DNA of 64,000 bases from Neoechinorhynchus agilis (GCA_051530055.1 CM121343.1:5580001-5644000); one strand, 5' to 3'; shown: positions 11,374 to 23,231, counted from the stretch's first letter. The notes: a model not told the origin generated them from the letters alone. Numbers and translations: made by a program.

Positions 11374-11985
11374 AAATTTCTTTAAATTTTGAACATGTTT
11401 TCATTTTGACTGTTTGCAAGCGTATATGCGCGAGTGCCTTTGTGGCATTGTTTTCGGTTGAAATTAATTGTTATAAAGACTGAACTCTTGAACGTTGTAA
11501 TCAATAAAAGCACAGTCCCCAGCGTTGCTGAATTGTTTGTTGATTTTCGTGATCGCTTATGAAAGAGTTCATCATGGACGAATCCGTAAATGTTTTAAGA
11601 TAAGTTACTAGAGAAGATAGTTCGTAGCGACGAGAAAAGGAAGAAGAGAAATGTATTTAAGGTGAAAATTTAGTAGAATTCTGTGAAGTAGGACGATGAA
11701 AGTGGAACTGAGAAGCGTAGGAGGTTTTTGCTGCTGCACGGATTCTCAAGGGTACTGCGGGCGGTACAGCTCAGAGGAACATTGTTCATTGCAGTTATAT
11801 TTTTTTACTTTTCGTTTAAAAAAACAAAGACAATCATATTTATAATGGCATCCTGAATGTTGGTAGATAAAAACGTACAATTTCTCACACAATTCATTTG
11901 CGATTAAAAGAAAGAAAATTCGTGTGTTTATTTCGCTCGATGCTGTGCGTTTAAGACCAAGATTTGCTTGTAGGTGCACTGCGTC

Positions 11986-13989
11986 TCAATCAGTCAGCAA
12001 ATTTACCTTTTGTTCGAGCTCAATGCATTGATTTACGAGGGCCTTAAACTCGTTTTGACATTTTTCGATTCCTTCTACCATATCAAATACCCATTTTCCG
12101 AGTGTTAAATTGTTTTCGGATCTAGCTTCGTCGATTTGATCTATGACATCTTCGCTGAGTGCCTTCACACCTTCTATCTTGGGAATTATGCCAGAAATTT
12201 GGCTAACTGTGGTGTACATTTTGATCTGCATATCCAAAAATCCCTTTAGCTGACGAGCGGTTTGTGTTTTCTTGCGAATATCAACTTTTGTGATCTTCAG
12301 AAACTCATTCATGTCGATTTCCGTTTTATATATGCTCTCAAGATGTTCGACATTGCCCATTTTGAGCTTCAGACTTTCGATTTCTGCTTGAATTCGTCTT
12401 TCAGCTTCACGAAATATTTTGTCCAGTTCAAAGCCATCATCAGAGCTCCGAATTTCGTCACCCCGCGGGAATTTCTCCAAAAGATCCTTTTGGACAGTCG
12501 AAATATTATCTATTGGATGCCCGGTGACCAATTTATCAAAATATTTCTTACAGTTTCCGTTTTCTGTGGTGCGAGCATTATTAGGGATCCTCAAGACGTT
12601 AACGGCATTATTTTCCTCTGAGGTGACCGATATTCGCAAATCCTTATTGTGTTCGAGGAAAACAAGTTTTGAGGGATCAGAAAACCTGTTTAAACAAGAG
12701 ATATCAATATTATGTTTAGAACAGCTACACGTACCCACAGAATGTCACAAAAGTAAGTGTAGATCGATTAATTTTCGGAATTAGTGAAGATGGTGCTAAA
12801 GAGTGAATCCAATCCGCCGTGATTTTGCATATTCGTCCACTCTGATCGCACAGATAGTATCCAAGACATTCGGTGCCGGCTGAAACTTTGAAGACGATGA
12901 GGATAGGTATGCAGTTGGGTTTTAATTACATTTATAAAGTCCCTTAATTCTGTCCCGATACGTGATCGTCTCCAGTGTTTTTAAATCAAGTGTTTGTGAT
13001 TCACAGTCGCTTGGAAATGTCACCATAAAGTGCATGATTTTAGTCACGGTTCGTTGGCATGAAAATGCGATTGCTATAATTGTCGGTGCCGAACTAATCA
13101 CGCAGATAGCCGTTGGAAATCGGAAAATATTTCGATTGGTACTGATGTATTTATATTCGATCGGGAATCTGAACTAAGAAAAAATTAAACGGATGAAAAT
13201 AATAATCTGGCGTCACCGTTCAAAGTCATGACTGACTAGTTCGCAATGTATGGATCCGTTGTTCTTTATAGCATATATCGGAATGTATTTTCCTTGCTTT
13301 CTAATCGATATTAGTTCATCCGAGTGATCGAAATCGACAATACGGTTAACTAATATTCAACGATCATCAAGCAAGAAATATGTAGAAATAGCCTAACAAA
13401 GTGATGTACAATTCCTCGATGGCAGATCACTGGGTGCCGTACTTTCCAAAGATATATTGTATCTTAATTTAAGTGCATTGTCAAAGATTCTACAAAAAAA
13501 CTCTATGAACGCTTCGAGAACATAGAAAACTTACGCCAAAACTTTGTTCTTATAAAGGGCCACAAACGCCTTTGAACCGTCAACTCGGCGAAACAACCAA
13601 TCCAATTTGGAAACACATTGGCCCTTATTAGTTCCATTTGAAACGATCGTTGATCTAAAATCAGAAACAGATTAAAATTCTGCATAAAAGATATAAGACC
13701 TGATAATTGGAGGTTTTGATAAGTTGGAATTATCCAATTCAGCGAAGAAAATTTCATCACTGTCGTTACTTTTGTCGAAACAGACAATGAGAAGCCATGA
13801 GTGAAAAGGGTGAGCAGTTAAACTTCTCAATGTGAAATCTTCCTTGAACGGAGGTTGTATTGAACAACAGTACTGAATTTCGTTTGAGCCAATTAAGCGC
13901 TCTACTTTAATTTTTTGGCACTCATGTGACCAAGTGAAAATATAATCAATATTGGCAGTTGCAAGGAAAGTCTTCGTTGTTACACCCAT
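11986..13989 (-). CDS. Nup88-like nucleoporin, left-arm copy, 7 exons
   Basis: Exons on the minus strand are 13989-13700, 13654-13535, 13489-13398, 13349-13217, 13168-12930, 12885-12735 and 12685-11986. Together they give 574 residues plus a stop, and all six introns (44-49 nt) are GT-AG. The first about 330 residues are beta-rich (propeller-like). Around residue 300 the segment GYYLCDQSGRICKITADWIH resembles the Nup88 stretch in which the propeller closes before the coiled coil. The last about 200 residues are charged heptad-like coiled coil (FREAERRIQAEIESLKLKMG). Nup88 docks at the cytoplasmic side of the nuclear pore with Nup214/Nup62 and is usually about 740 residues, so this one is short. 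Identification is by architecture and faint wording, so it is tentative. The copy is intact and carries 484 bp of upstream DNA inside the arm. Confidence 0.6.
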
Positions 13990-14495
13990 ATCTAAAAAAG
14001 AAGTTTAGGGCAGTAAATTATGCATTTTTCAGTCTATATCGAATTCGGTTTATGTTTTCCGGAGATCTCGGATAACCTGGGAGTGAAACGGACTGACAAC
14101 ATTGAAGCGAGAAATAACCCAAAAGCTGAACATTATTGGTCACACTCATAGCGATCATTATAGGAAATCGCAATAATCGACATGGCCGACCAAGAAGAGC
14201 GAATTAAACAATGAATTCTATTGATTTGAACGACAATTTTTAACAAGAATATCAATCATTCTTAAGCTGAACACATCCAAGAAGCGATTGATCGCATAAA
14301 AAAATGATCAGAATAATTAGTCGACAAGTAAATGAGTTATTCGGCTCAATCGGCACTATTATGATTTTTGAACAAATATATAAAGATACTTTATCACTAC
14401 CAATGAGTAGTATATGGAACAATCAATAAATCGTCACGAGTGACGTCACTCGCGCCTTCTTCCGGTGAGCATTACAGCGTGATAATAATTTGAAA

Positions 14496-14605
14496 AATGA
14501 AACTGCTCATGATTATTGTGTAGGGGCAACAAAAATTATGTAAATTTATTGAATTCATATTTTGGCTCGATCTAGAGCCTTTATAAAGACTGTTGGGCGG
14601 ATGCA
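14496..14605. repeat. single arm of the dispersed foldback repeat
   Basis: It begins GAAACTGCTCATGATTATTG and continues CAAAAATTATGTAAATTTATTG, matching the right half of the foldback element at 10022-10228. It lies 23 bp inside the inner edge of the left duplication arm, so it may mark the breakpoint. Confidence 0.65.
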
Positions 14606-15130
14606 GCGTCCCCCCCCCGTTGCACAGCCAGGCTTATGTTTTGTAGGAGGAATGCCCCTCCCCTTGGATCGTAAGTCCAGGTCTTAGGTCACCGTACCAA
14701 AAAACCCGGGTGTCTCGACCATAAATGGGACGAAATAGTGATTTCGACCGAGGTCTCTGTATTTGATCTCCTTGAGATTCTCTGCGGAAACTTCTGTTAC
14801 CCCGGTTTAATAGCGGCGAATTTTATTTTGCTTGCTGCAAGGACTAAGAATTACATGCACTTCGACGTTTCGTAGGTACCTTCAACCTGATTGCGGCGTC
14901 CCGACGGCTCCATGGTCGCACCGCAACGGCAGCGATGGGATGTGCACATCGATACCCCAAGTCTCAGCGACATTGCAATCCTTACTGCCTTGTTGAAGAG
15001 TACCCACAGAAGCGATTGGGATAGCGTTTAGCCAAGCATTCTAATCGAATTCGGTTCACCAGGTCACAAGAATTTGCTCGCTACAAAAGGTTAGCCTCAA
15101 GCTGATTGTTTGCGACCATTGACGAGTAGC
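14606..15130 (-). mobile_element. LINE fragment (post-RT region)
   Basis: On the minus strand the translation has AWLNAIPIASVGTLQQ, then LPLRCDHGA, and farther down HYFVPFMVETPGFFG. The same wording appears at 41470-41760 (plus) and at 40966-41328 (minus). It marks the region after the reverse transcriptase in several animal LINE lineages. The frame is broken and the RT itself is absent here. Confidence 0.65.
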
Positions 15131-15899
15131 TGCTCGCTACCGAAATCTTCACATCATAAATTAAGAACCTCCGCAAAATCTTCATCCTCTCTCAACATCA
15201 ATCTCTCTCATCGTTTACTCTCTCAACAAATATATGAGCAGCGAAGGGAACTCGGCTAAGTATTCTACTCTTGTTGATGTTGCGCTAAAGTAGTGCTTTG
15301 AACGAGTTACTGATTCTCTAACGGGTTCATTAATTGAAGAGATGAGCACAGTTAAGGATATATTAACGGAGACTATTCGGTGCGAAAAGTAAGCTTGTAG
15401 AAGTGAACAGTCGGTCGAAGTCAAAAAGTGCAAAGGGAATAAATCTAACGGTTCGAAGAGGCAGACAAAGCTTCCAAAGGGGAATTCTAAGAAACAGGCT
15501 AAAGATTTACAGAAATCGGATAGTGAAACGTCCACAAAGAATAATGCGGTTTTGGTAGATTCCATAATTATGGCAAACACAAACGAAGATTCGTTGGAAA
15601 CGATTGGTTTTCAAAAGACTACGAATATTTCGAGAATTATTAGGGACTTGGTACCACCCTTAGAGGATATTCAGCATATAGTATTTAGTGATTATAAAAT
15701 TACTGTGGAGAAGCTATGATAAAAGGTAACAACAAGAAAAACGAAAGTGATTCACCTTCAGTAACTACTAAGGAAGTTAGGGTTGAAAAAAAGGTCGACG
15801 AAAACATCTCAACAAGTAGCAACAAGAGCAAAAGAATGATAAAATAACTATAATGATATGAGGTTCACTTGATACCATCACGATAAATCAATAATCGTA
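15131..15899. other. probable decayed LINE 5' part, not resolved
   Basis: The plus strand is rich in AAG/GAA-type codons (for example GSKRQTKLPKG-like wording around 15455-15490), reminiscent of a LINE ORF1, and lies just before the plus-strand LINE. No zinc knuckle or other diagnostic motif was seen, so this is only a guess from position and composition. Confidence 0.3.
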
Positions 15900-17008
15900 A
15901 ACACTTCAGTAATGCCATCATCCCTTGCCGATCTGAACTCGACGACTCGTGTCATGCACTCCTACCTCAAGGATATAAATCGAACCATCTTTATCTCTGG
16001 TATGCCCAAGCCCCTGTTACAGATCCTGTCGCCGCCGACTCACATAACCCCATCAAATCTTTCGTATCGGTCAACTCCTTTTCCCCGACATTCACTCTAC
16101 AATTCCTCCCCCACATCAACTGTTATGCGCATTGCCTCCAAAAATTCCTTTAACCCGAGATCTTGTCTCCTCAAAGTAACTTTTATCGGACCACTCGTAG
16201 CCTCGCTTACTTAACAGGAGACACGGACTCCTCAATTCGCAATTTTCTTTTCGTATCTATCCACATAAAAACTCATCACAAAATCTTTCCACTGCCTCTC
16301 CAAACTCAACTTATACCTCGTCTTCCCAATTTAATAATTCACTTTTAGCGAACATCATCGACATACGAAACCTCGACAATAGTCTCTCTCACGTCACCCG
16401 TCTCATTCAACTGGATTTATCGAAAGCATTCAACTCCGTGGTCATTCACCCCTATTCCGGCCTGCTCCGATTTTGGTCTCAAATTGTGGAAGATCCTCTG
16501 GCTTACCTTTTACCCTCACCAAAGGCATTTTCCTAACGACCTCAAACATCTCTCCTCTTACTCTATCACTCAATCACCTCCCCCTCTCCTTAACCTCTAA
16601 CGAAATCAAAAACATGGAAGATTTCTGCAACAATCACAAACTCTACCTGAATTTCTCCGAAAGCTTCGAAATGATCCCCTCACTTTCCCGCAACCCCACA
16701 TCGTACCCAGGAGCTTCAAACCTGAAACAGGACTCGCACCTCGGATATCGTGACCCGAAATGTACATGAGGGAAGACCAAACCGCACAAGCTTTGCTGAA
16801 AACAATATCCACCAATCCCCACCAGAACGGTCATCTCCCGACCGGATATTACCGCTCGAACGGGCATCTCCCGGCCGAATATTCCGACCCTAACGGACAT
16901 CCCCCGACCGGACTTGCCCACCCGAGCGAACTCATAATCCGCTCAAAAATCAACAACCGCGTTTTTATGAGGACCCAAATGTTCATGGGTCTAATTTCTT
17001 CAGTATGA
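15900..17008 (+). mobile_element. CR1/Jockey-like LINE copy, plus strand
   Basis: RT-type wording is present at 16395-16520 (LIQLDLSKAFNSV, then LLRFWSQIVEDPLAYLL) and at 16600-16690 (EDFCNNHKLYLNFSE). The 3' end has a run of related CCGACCGGA-type blocks and finishes with a hairpin-forming GGACCCAAATGTTCATGGGTC (16971-16991). The same hairpin ends the LINE tails at 31846-31867 and 46216-46237. The frame is broken in several places. It lies tail to tail with the minus-strand LINE that follows. Confidence 0.75.
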
Positions 17009-17011
17009 TAT

Positions 17012-19530
17012 CCGAGAAGATTGGGCAACATGGAAAAAGAAGCGTAGGTACAGGGAGGTGCGAGGTTGAGGGAGGATGAAACGAATTAGGATTACGAGTG
17101 TTGTGCTCGTGTGAAAAGGGGCGATATGTGGTAGGAATCGTGATGGTAGGGTTGATGGGCGCTTTGTTTGTTTTAAGAAACTAGTATCAAGACATTCGGT
17201 GAGACGGGGAAGTCAGCTGTGCAAATTTTAGATGCTCTTTTATGAAACATTTCAAGACGACGGATTTGAGATTTGGATAGGTTGCAGAAGACGGGATAAG
17301 CGTAGGTGAGGTAGGGGAAAATACAGCAGAAGTAAAAATTGTAGAGGTCGGGTGAAGGGATTCCTAAATGTCAGAGGCGTTTGAGGAGATAAATTGTAAA
17401 GATGTTTAGCTTGAGGGAGAGAATGATGTACGAGTCCCATTTCGTGTTTGATTGAAATTGGAGAACCAGAATGCATAGGGAGGTGACTCGTAAGATGTCA
17501 TTTAGAAGCTCAGGGGAGGATGTAAGGTTGCGGGAGAATGAGGGGATCAGTTGGAAGCATTTAGAGAACTTCAAGTGGAGTTTGTGATTGGTGCAGAAAT
17601 CTTTTATGTGTGTGATGTTGTCAAAGGTTACGGAGAGGGAGAGGTAATTGGGTGATGAAAGTGAGATCGTCTGCATATTAGAAAAGTTTAGAGTGAGAGG
17701 AGAGAGGTTTGAGGTCGTTTAGGAAAATATTAAAAAGAAGTGGTGACAGCACCTTGAGGTACGCCTTTGGTAAGGGATAGGCTGATAGAGGAGGTAGAAC
17801 GACAGTGAATGTATTGTTTGCGATTGTGAATATAAGATTCGAGCCAGCGGATCTGCCACAAGTTGAGACCAAAATCGAAGCATGCCCGGAGAAGGAATGG
17901 TCCACGGAGTGGAATGCTTTCGATAAATCAAGTTTAATGAAACGGGTGACGTGGGAGGGATTATTGTAAAGGTTACGTAGGAGCGTGTCATAAATGCAAA
18001 GTAGGGCATCGGTTGCAGAAAATTTGAGCCGGAAACCGAATTGAATAAGTGCAATTTTTCGATTGAAGATTGGTAGAAGGTGTGCTTTAAAGCATTTCTC
18101 TAAGATTTTAGCGAAGGATGGTAACATATAGATGGGTCGTAAACTTGAGGTGGGTATAAGTTCACCTGCTTTCGGGAGCCGGGTTACCCGAGCTGTTTTA
18201 AGGCAATTAAAGAAGATTCGGGTCTTGAAACTTTGGTTGATTATATGAGTAAGTGGATCAATTAAATTTGGGATGATAAAGCGTAGAGCCCATTTGGGAA
18301 TGGGGAAGTAAGGGGATGATTTTCGTGGTAGTTTCGGAAAAAGCACGAGGATATCATACTTGGAAATCATGGGAGGTGAAGCTGTAGAAGCTGACACCGG
18401 TGGTGTAGATCTGGAAGGGGATGATGGTTTTTTGTGTTCGGGTGATAGTCACAAGGTTGTGCATTGATAAAGTTTAGTGTAAAGAGGAAGCCGGAGTTTG
18501 AGAGGTCAGAGAAAAGTTTTTGTCTTTCCATACCTAGGGCGCTTTTCGTGTTTTTCTACCAGAGGTGACTGGGAGAAGAGGTGAGTTTGTGTGCAAGAAA
18601 GGTCTTGCGCGAATTGGGAATGTGATGCACAAGATAGGATTGAAGGCGGGAGAAATCAGGATTGCATGCGTGGTATTCTTTATTCACCTTTGGAGCATTT
18701 TCAAGAAAGGGAACATCCAAAGTGGGTCTCAGCTGGAGAGGCGAATGGTTTTCCCAGGAATCGCTGTAGTCATGCAAAGTAAGAGAAAGCATAGCCTCCG
18801 AGGGATTCGGGTGAAAAATAGATTTTCTGTATGAAGAGAGATTACGTGAGACCAATTTAGTAAATGAGAAAAGGTGTCGATCTCTCATATACCAGACCGT
18901 GAAGGGGGATGACTGAGACGTTGAGCACGAGCGGAGGGAGAGAAGATTATTGCTCAATGGTCTGAGGATGAGATAGTTTTTTTAGCATCCTTGTATTTGT
19001 AGATTTTTATAAAGATTTTATCGAGATGTGAGGAGTGATGGGTAGGAAATTTTACTAACTGGACGAAGACAAGTAGAGATAGTGATGTAGGAAGATTATT
19101 GAAATCACCAAGAATGATTAGATGTTCAAAACCAAGAGGGTGAAGATTTGCTATAATTGCATCAATCTCCTGTGATGCCATTTGTAGATCGGCTGAGGAA
19201 CGACGATAGATACCGATAATGGTTAAATTTCGCCGTATTTTGAGTGAGTGACAATATTTGATTCGGGCAACGTACAGTGAGGATTTTCGGAAGTGTCAAA
19301 AATTTACATGTGAGTTCTGAGATCAGGTTTTGGCTCGTAATATGTTATTGGAGGGGGAAAGACGATGGTTATGCATGGGCTAATGATGGATGGAGTTCAC
19401 ACTTTGAAGTGAGCTGTCTAGGTATATTCGGTATGGTAGGGAGGAATTGACAAGAAGCACTAAGAAAGGAAGACGCCGTGTTTGGTAAATCGAAAGTGAT
19501 TTTCACTTGACGAGGACGGGAGTTGAGACG
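17012..19530 (-). mobile_element. CR1/Jockey-like LINE copy, minus strand (endonuclease and RT)
   Basis: In minus-strand order: 19181-18954 encodes an apurinic-type endonuclease end (LIILGDFNNLPTS, then SHLDKIFIK, then SSDH, with catalytic Asp/Asn and His). 18957-18556 is an inter-domain region. 18397-17678 is the reverse transcriptase (ARVTRLPKAGE, LRPIYMLPSFAKILEK, IQFGFRLKFSATDALLCI, FIKLDLSKAFHSVDHS). 17676-17371 continues with DFCTNHKLHLKFSK. The RT resembles that of the plus-strand neighbour at the peptide and DNA level but is clearly not identical. Several frame breaks make it dead. The pair forms the spacer of the inverted duplication. Confidence 0.8.
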
Positions 19531-20017
19531 CAGAATGCTCACCGGAAGAAGGCGCGAGTGACGTCACTCGTGACGATTTATTGATTGTTCCATATACTAC
19601 TCATTGGTAGTGATAAAGTATCTTTATATATTTGTTCAAAAATCATAATAGTGCCGATTGAGCCGAATAACTCATTTACTTGTCGACTAATTATTCTGAT
19701 CATTTTTTTATGCGATCAATCGCTTCTTGGATGTGTTCAGCTTAAGAATGATTGATATTCTTGTTAAAAATTGTCGTTCAAATCAATAGAATTCATTGTT
19801 TAATTCGCTCTTCTTGGTCGGCCATGTCGATTATTGCGATTTCCTATAATGATCGCTATGAGTGTGACCAATAATGTTCAGCTTTTGGGTTATTTCTCGC
19901 TTCAATGTTGTCAGTCCGTTTCACTCCCAGGTTATCCGAGATCTCCGGAAAACATAAACCGAATTCGATATAGACTGAAAAATGCATAATTTACTGCCCT
20001 AAACTTCTTTTTTAGAT

Positions 20018-22021
20018 ATGGGTGTAACAACGAAGACTTTCCTTGCAACTGCCAATATTGATTATATTTTCACTTGGTCACATGAGTGCCAAAAAATTAA
20101 AGTAGAGCGCTTAATTGGCTCAAACGAAATTCAGTACTGTTGTTCAATACAACCTCCGTTCAAGGAAGATTTCACATTGAGAAGTTTAACTGCTCACCCT
20201 TTTCACTCATGGCTTCTCATTGTCTGTTTCGACAAAAGTAACGACAGTGATGAAATTTTCTTCGCTGAATTGGATAATTCCAACTTATCAAAACCTCCAA
20301 TTATCAGGTCTTATATCTTTTATGCAGAATTTTAATCTGTTTCTGATTTTAGATCAACGATCGTTTCAAATGGAACTAATAAGGGCCAATGTGTTTCCAA
20401 ATTGGATTGGTTGTTTCGCCGAGTTGACGGTTCAAAGGCGTTTGTGGCCCTTTATAAGAACAAAGTTTTGGCGTAAGTTTTCTATGTTCTCGAAGCGTTC
20501 ATAGAGTTTTTTTGTAGAATCTTTGACAATGCACTTAAATTAAGATACAATATATCTTTGGAAAGTACGGCACCCAGTGATCTGCCATCGAGGAATTGTA
20601 CATCACTTTGTTAGGCTATTTCTACATATTTCTTGCTTGATGATCGTTGAATATTAGTTAACCGTATTGTCGATTTCGATCACTCGGATGAACTAATATC
20701 GATTAGAAAGCAAGGAAAATACATTCCGATATATGCTATAAAGAACAACGGATCCATACATTGCGAACTAGTCAGTCATGACTTTGAACGGTGACGCCAG
20801 ATTATTATTTTCATCCGTTTAATTTTTTCTTAGTTCAGATTCCCGATCGAATATAAATACATCAGTACCAATCGAAATATTTTCCGATTTCCAACGGCTA
20901 TCTGCGTGATTAGTTCGGCACCGACAATTATAGCAATCGCATTTTCATGCCAACGAACCGTGACTAAAATCATGCACTTTATGGTGACATTTCCAAGCGA
21001 CTGTGAATCACAAACACTTGATTTAAAAACACTGGAGACGATCACGTATCGGGACAGAATTAAGGGACTTTATAAATGTAATTAAAACCCAACTGCATAC
21101 CTATCCTCATCGTCTTCAAAGTTTCAGCCGGCACCGAATGTCTTGGATACTATCTGTGCGATCAGAGTGGACGAATATGCAAAATCACGGCGGATTGGAT
21201 TCACTCTTTAGCACCATCTTCACTAATTCCGAAAATTAATCGATCTACACTTACTTTTGTGACATTCTGTGGGTACGTGTAGCTGTTCTAAACATAATAT
21301 TGATATCTCTTGTTTAAACAGGTTTTCTGATCCCTCAAAACTTGTTTTCCTCGAACACAATAAGGATTTGCGAATATCGGTCACCTCAGAGGAAAATAAT
21401 GCCGTTAACGTCTTGAGGATCCCTAATAATGCTCGCACCACAGAAAACGGAAACTGTAAGAAATATTTTGATAAATTGGTCACCGGGCATCCAATAGATA
21501 ATATTTCGACTGTCCAAAAGGATCTTTTGGAGAAATTCCCGCGGGGTGACGAAATTCGGAGCTCTGATGATGGCTTTGAACTGGACAAAATATTTCGTGA
21601 AGCTGAAAGACGAATTCAAGCAGAAATCGAAAGTCTGAAGCTCAAAATGGGCAATGTCGAACATCTTGAGAGCATATATAAAACGGAAATCGACATGAAT
21701 GAGTTTCTGAAGATCACAAAAGTTGATATTCGCAAGAAAACACAAACCGCTCGTCAGCTAAAGGGATTTTTGGATATGCAGATCAAAATGTACACCACAG
21801 TTAGCCAAATTTCTGGCATAATTCCCAAGATAGAAGGTGTGAAGGCACTCAGCGAAGATGTCATAGATCAAATCGACGAAGCTAGATCCGAAAACAATTT
21901 AACACTCGGAAAATGGGTATTTGATATGGTAGAAGGAATCGAAAAATGTCAAAACGAGTTTAAGGCCCTCGTAAATCAATGCATTGAGCTCGAACAAAAG
22001 GTAAATTTGCTGACTGATTGA
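20018..22021 (+). CDS. Nup88-like nucleoporin, right-arm copy, 7 exons
   Basis: Exons are 20018-20307, 20353-20472, 20518-20609, 20658-20790, 20839-21077, 21122-21272 and 21322-22021. The exon sum is 1725 nt, which is exactly 575 codons including the stop, and every junction is GT-AG. The start Met opens MGVTTKTFLATANIDYIF. Beta-propeller-like sequence fills the first six exons; the last exon carries the coiled coil (residues about 370-560) and ends NLLTD. The peptide is identical to the left-arm copy. Both copies are transcribed away from the central spacer, and each keeps its own upstream region, so both may be expressed. Alternatives to Nup88 include another propeller plus coiled-coil scaffold protein; a profile search would decide. 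Confidence 0.6.
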
Positions 22022-22633
22022 GACGCAGTGCACCTACAAGCAAATCTTGGTCTTAAACGCACAGCATCGAGCGAAATAAACACACGAATTTTCTTTCTTT
22101 TAATCGCAAATGAATTGTGTGAGAAATTGTACGTTTTTATCTACCAACATTCAGGATGCCATTATAAATATGATTGTCTTTGTTTTTTTAAACGAAAAGT
22201 AAAAAAATATAACTGCAATGAACAATGTTCCTCTGAGCTGTACCGCCCGCAGTACCCTTGAGAATCCGTGCAGCAGCAAAAACCTCCTACGCTTCTCAGT
22301 TCCACTTTCATCGTCCTACTTCTCCACAGAATTCTACTAAATTTTCACCTTAAATACATTTCTCTTCTTCCTTTTCTCGTCGCTACGAACTATCTTCTCT
22401 AGTAACTTATCTTAAAACATTTACGGATTCGTCCATGATGAACTCTTTCATAAGCGATCACGAAAATCAACAAACAATTCAGCAACGCTGGGGACTGTGC
22501 TATTAATGATTACAACGTTCAAGAGTTCAGTCTTTATAACAATTAATTTCAACCGAAAACAATGCCACAAAGGCACTCGCGCATATACGCTTGCAAACAG
22601 TCAAAATGAAAACATGTTCAAAATTTAAAGAAA

Positions 22634-22749
22634 TTTTTATTAATGGCGAATTTTTACCCAACAATGACTGATGAGGAGGCTAAAGCCTCGAAAATTCAAA
22701 ATAAATTTCTCTACTCTCGAGGAGGTATAAATTCGCCATTAATAAAAAT
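22634..22749 (+). mobile_element. small foldback element with hammerhead-like core (right arm)
   Basis: Terminal inverted repeats of about 20 bp enclose CTGATGAG (22668), the GAGGC-TAAA-GCCTC stem-loop and GAAA (ending near 22694). It differs from its left-arm partner at a few bases. The order CUGAUGA, stem II, GAAA is the core of hammerhead self-cleaving RNAs. One unpaired G between CUGAUGA and the stem, and the lack of a clear cleavage triplet, weaken the case. Confidence 0.55.
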
Positions 22750-22885
22750 CGAAAACCAATCGAAAGCAACCTTGGATAAATTTAAAGAAATGTAAATTGT
22801 AAAACCAAACAGTAAAACTTGGGGATATTTTTTATCGGAGGCGGGACTCATCATAGAGTTTCATCCTCTTCCTTTCAACAGGGGT

Positions 22886-23160
22886 GAATCATCGGTGTGC
22901 CGTGGTGGTTAGGTTAGCTAATGATCCCTGATTCCAGTTGGTTGGATCAACGGGTTCCAATCCGTTACCGCCGATGACTCACAACCAAAGGGAACGAAAA
23001 AGCTCGTTGAAGGGAAGAGGAGGAAGCTCACTGATGAGTCCAACCTCCTCGGAAAGTATCTGAGGATCCGGAGGAATGCGTACAAACTCGTATACCGAAT
23101 TCGCATTAGAGTCTAAGTGATTCAATCAATTCTCTGATGAGAGATCTGTTTGACTGTATG
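22886..23160 (+). mobile_element. SINE copy with intact tRNA-like head (right arm)
   Basis: It starts GTGCCGTGGTGGTTAGGTTA and carries a B-box-like GGTTCCAATCC near 22952, both RNA polymerase III promoter elements. The body GATGACTCACAACCAAAGGG and the GATGAGTCCAACCTCCTCGG block follow, then the AAACTCGTATACCGAATTCG end. Confidence 0.78.
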
Positions 23161-23231
23161 CCACCAAAAAAGGAAATACTAAAATCTGAGGAAGGATGTT
23201 CTAAAATCGCCAGTGAGACCATTTAAGAACG

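Larger units (their letters stand above)
10846..14473. repeat. left arm of a 3.63-kb inverted segmental duplication
   Basis: The arm is the reverse complement of 19534-23163. Paired positions in the gene part sum to 34007 throughout, so that part has no net length change between the arms; the outer part sums to 34009. The inner edge is sharp: GAGCATT at 14467-14473 pairs with AATGCTC at 19534-19540 and the match stops at the next base. The outer edge falls at TGGCATACAG (10846) against its complement ending at 23163. All seven exons of the nucleoporin-like gene give identical peptides in both arms. The few differences I saw are in the SINE, the foldback element and the 3' flank. Confidence 0.93.
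19534..23163. repeat. right arm of the 3.63-kb inverted segmental duplication
   Basis: Mirror image of 10846-14473 (see that entry). The arm holds, from the axis outwards, 484 bp of upstream DNA, the Nup88-like gene, its 3' flank, the small foldback element and a SINE. One 3-bp length difference is visible in the 3' flank (GTGGAGAAG against GTGAAG near 22320/11683). Confidence 0.93.

Noticed and set aside
23020-23070. CTGATGAGTCC followed by GGAAAG in SINE bodies as a hammerhead ribozyme
   Set aside because: The CUGAUGA-like block is present, but the intervening bases do not form stem II next to a GAAA box, and other SINE copies have GGAGGTATC in place of the GAAA, so the match looks accidental.
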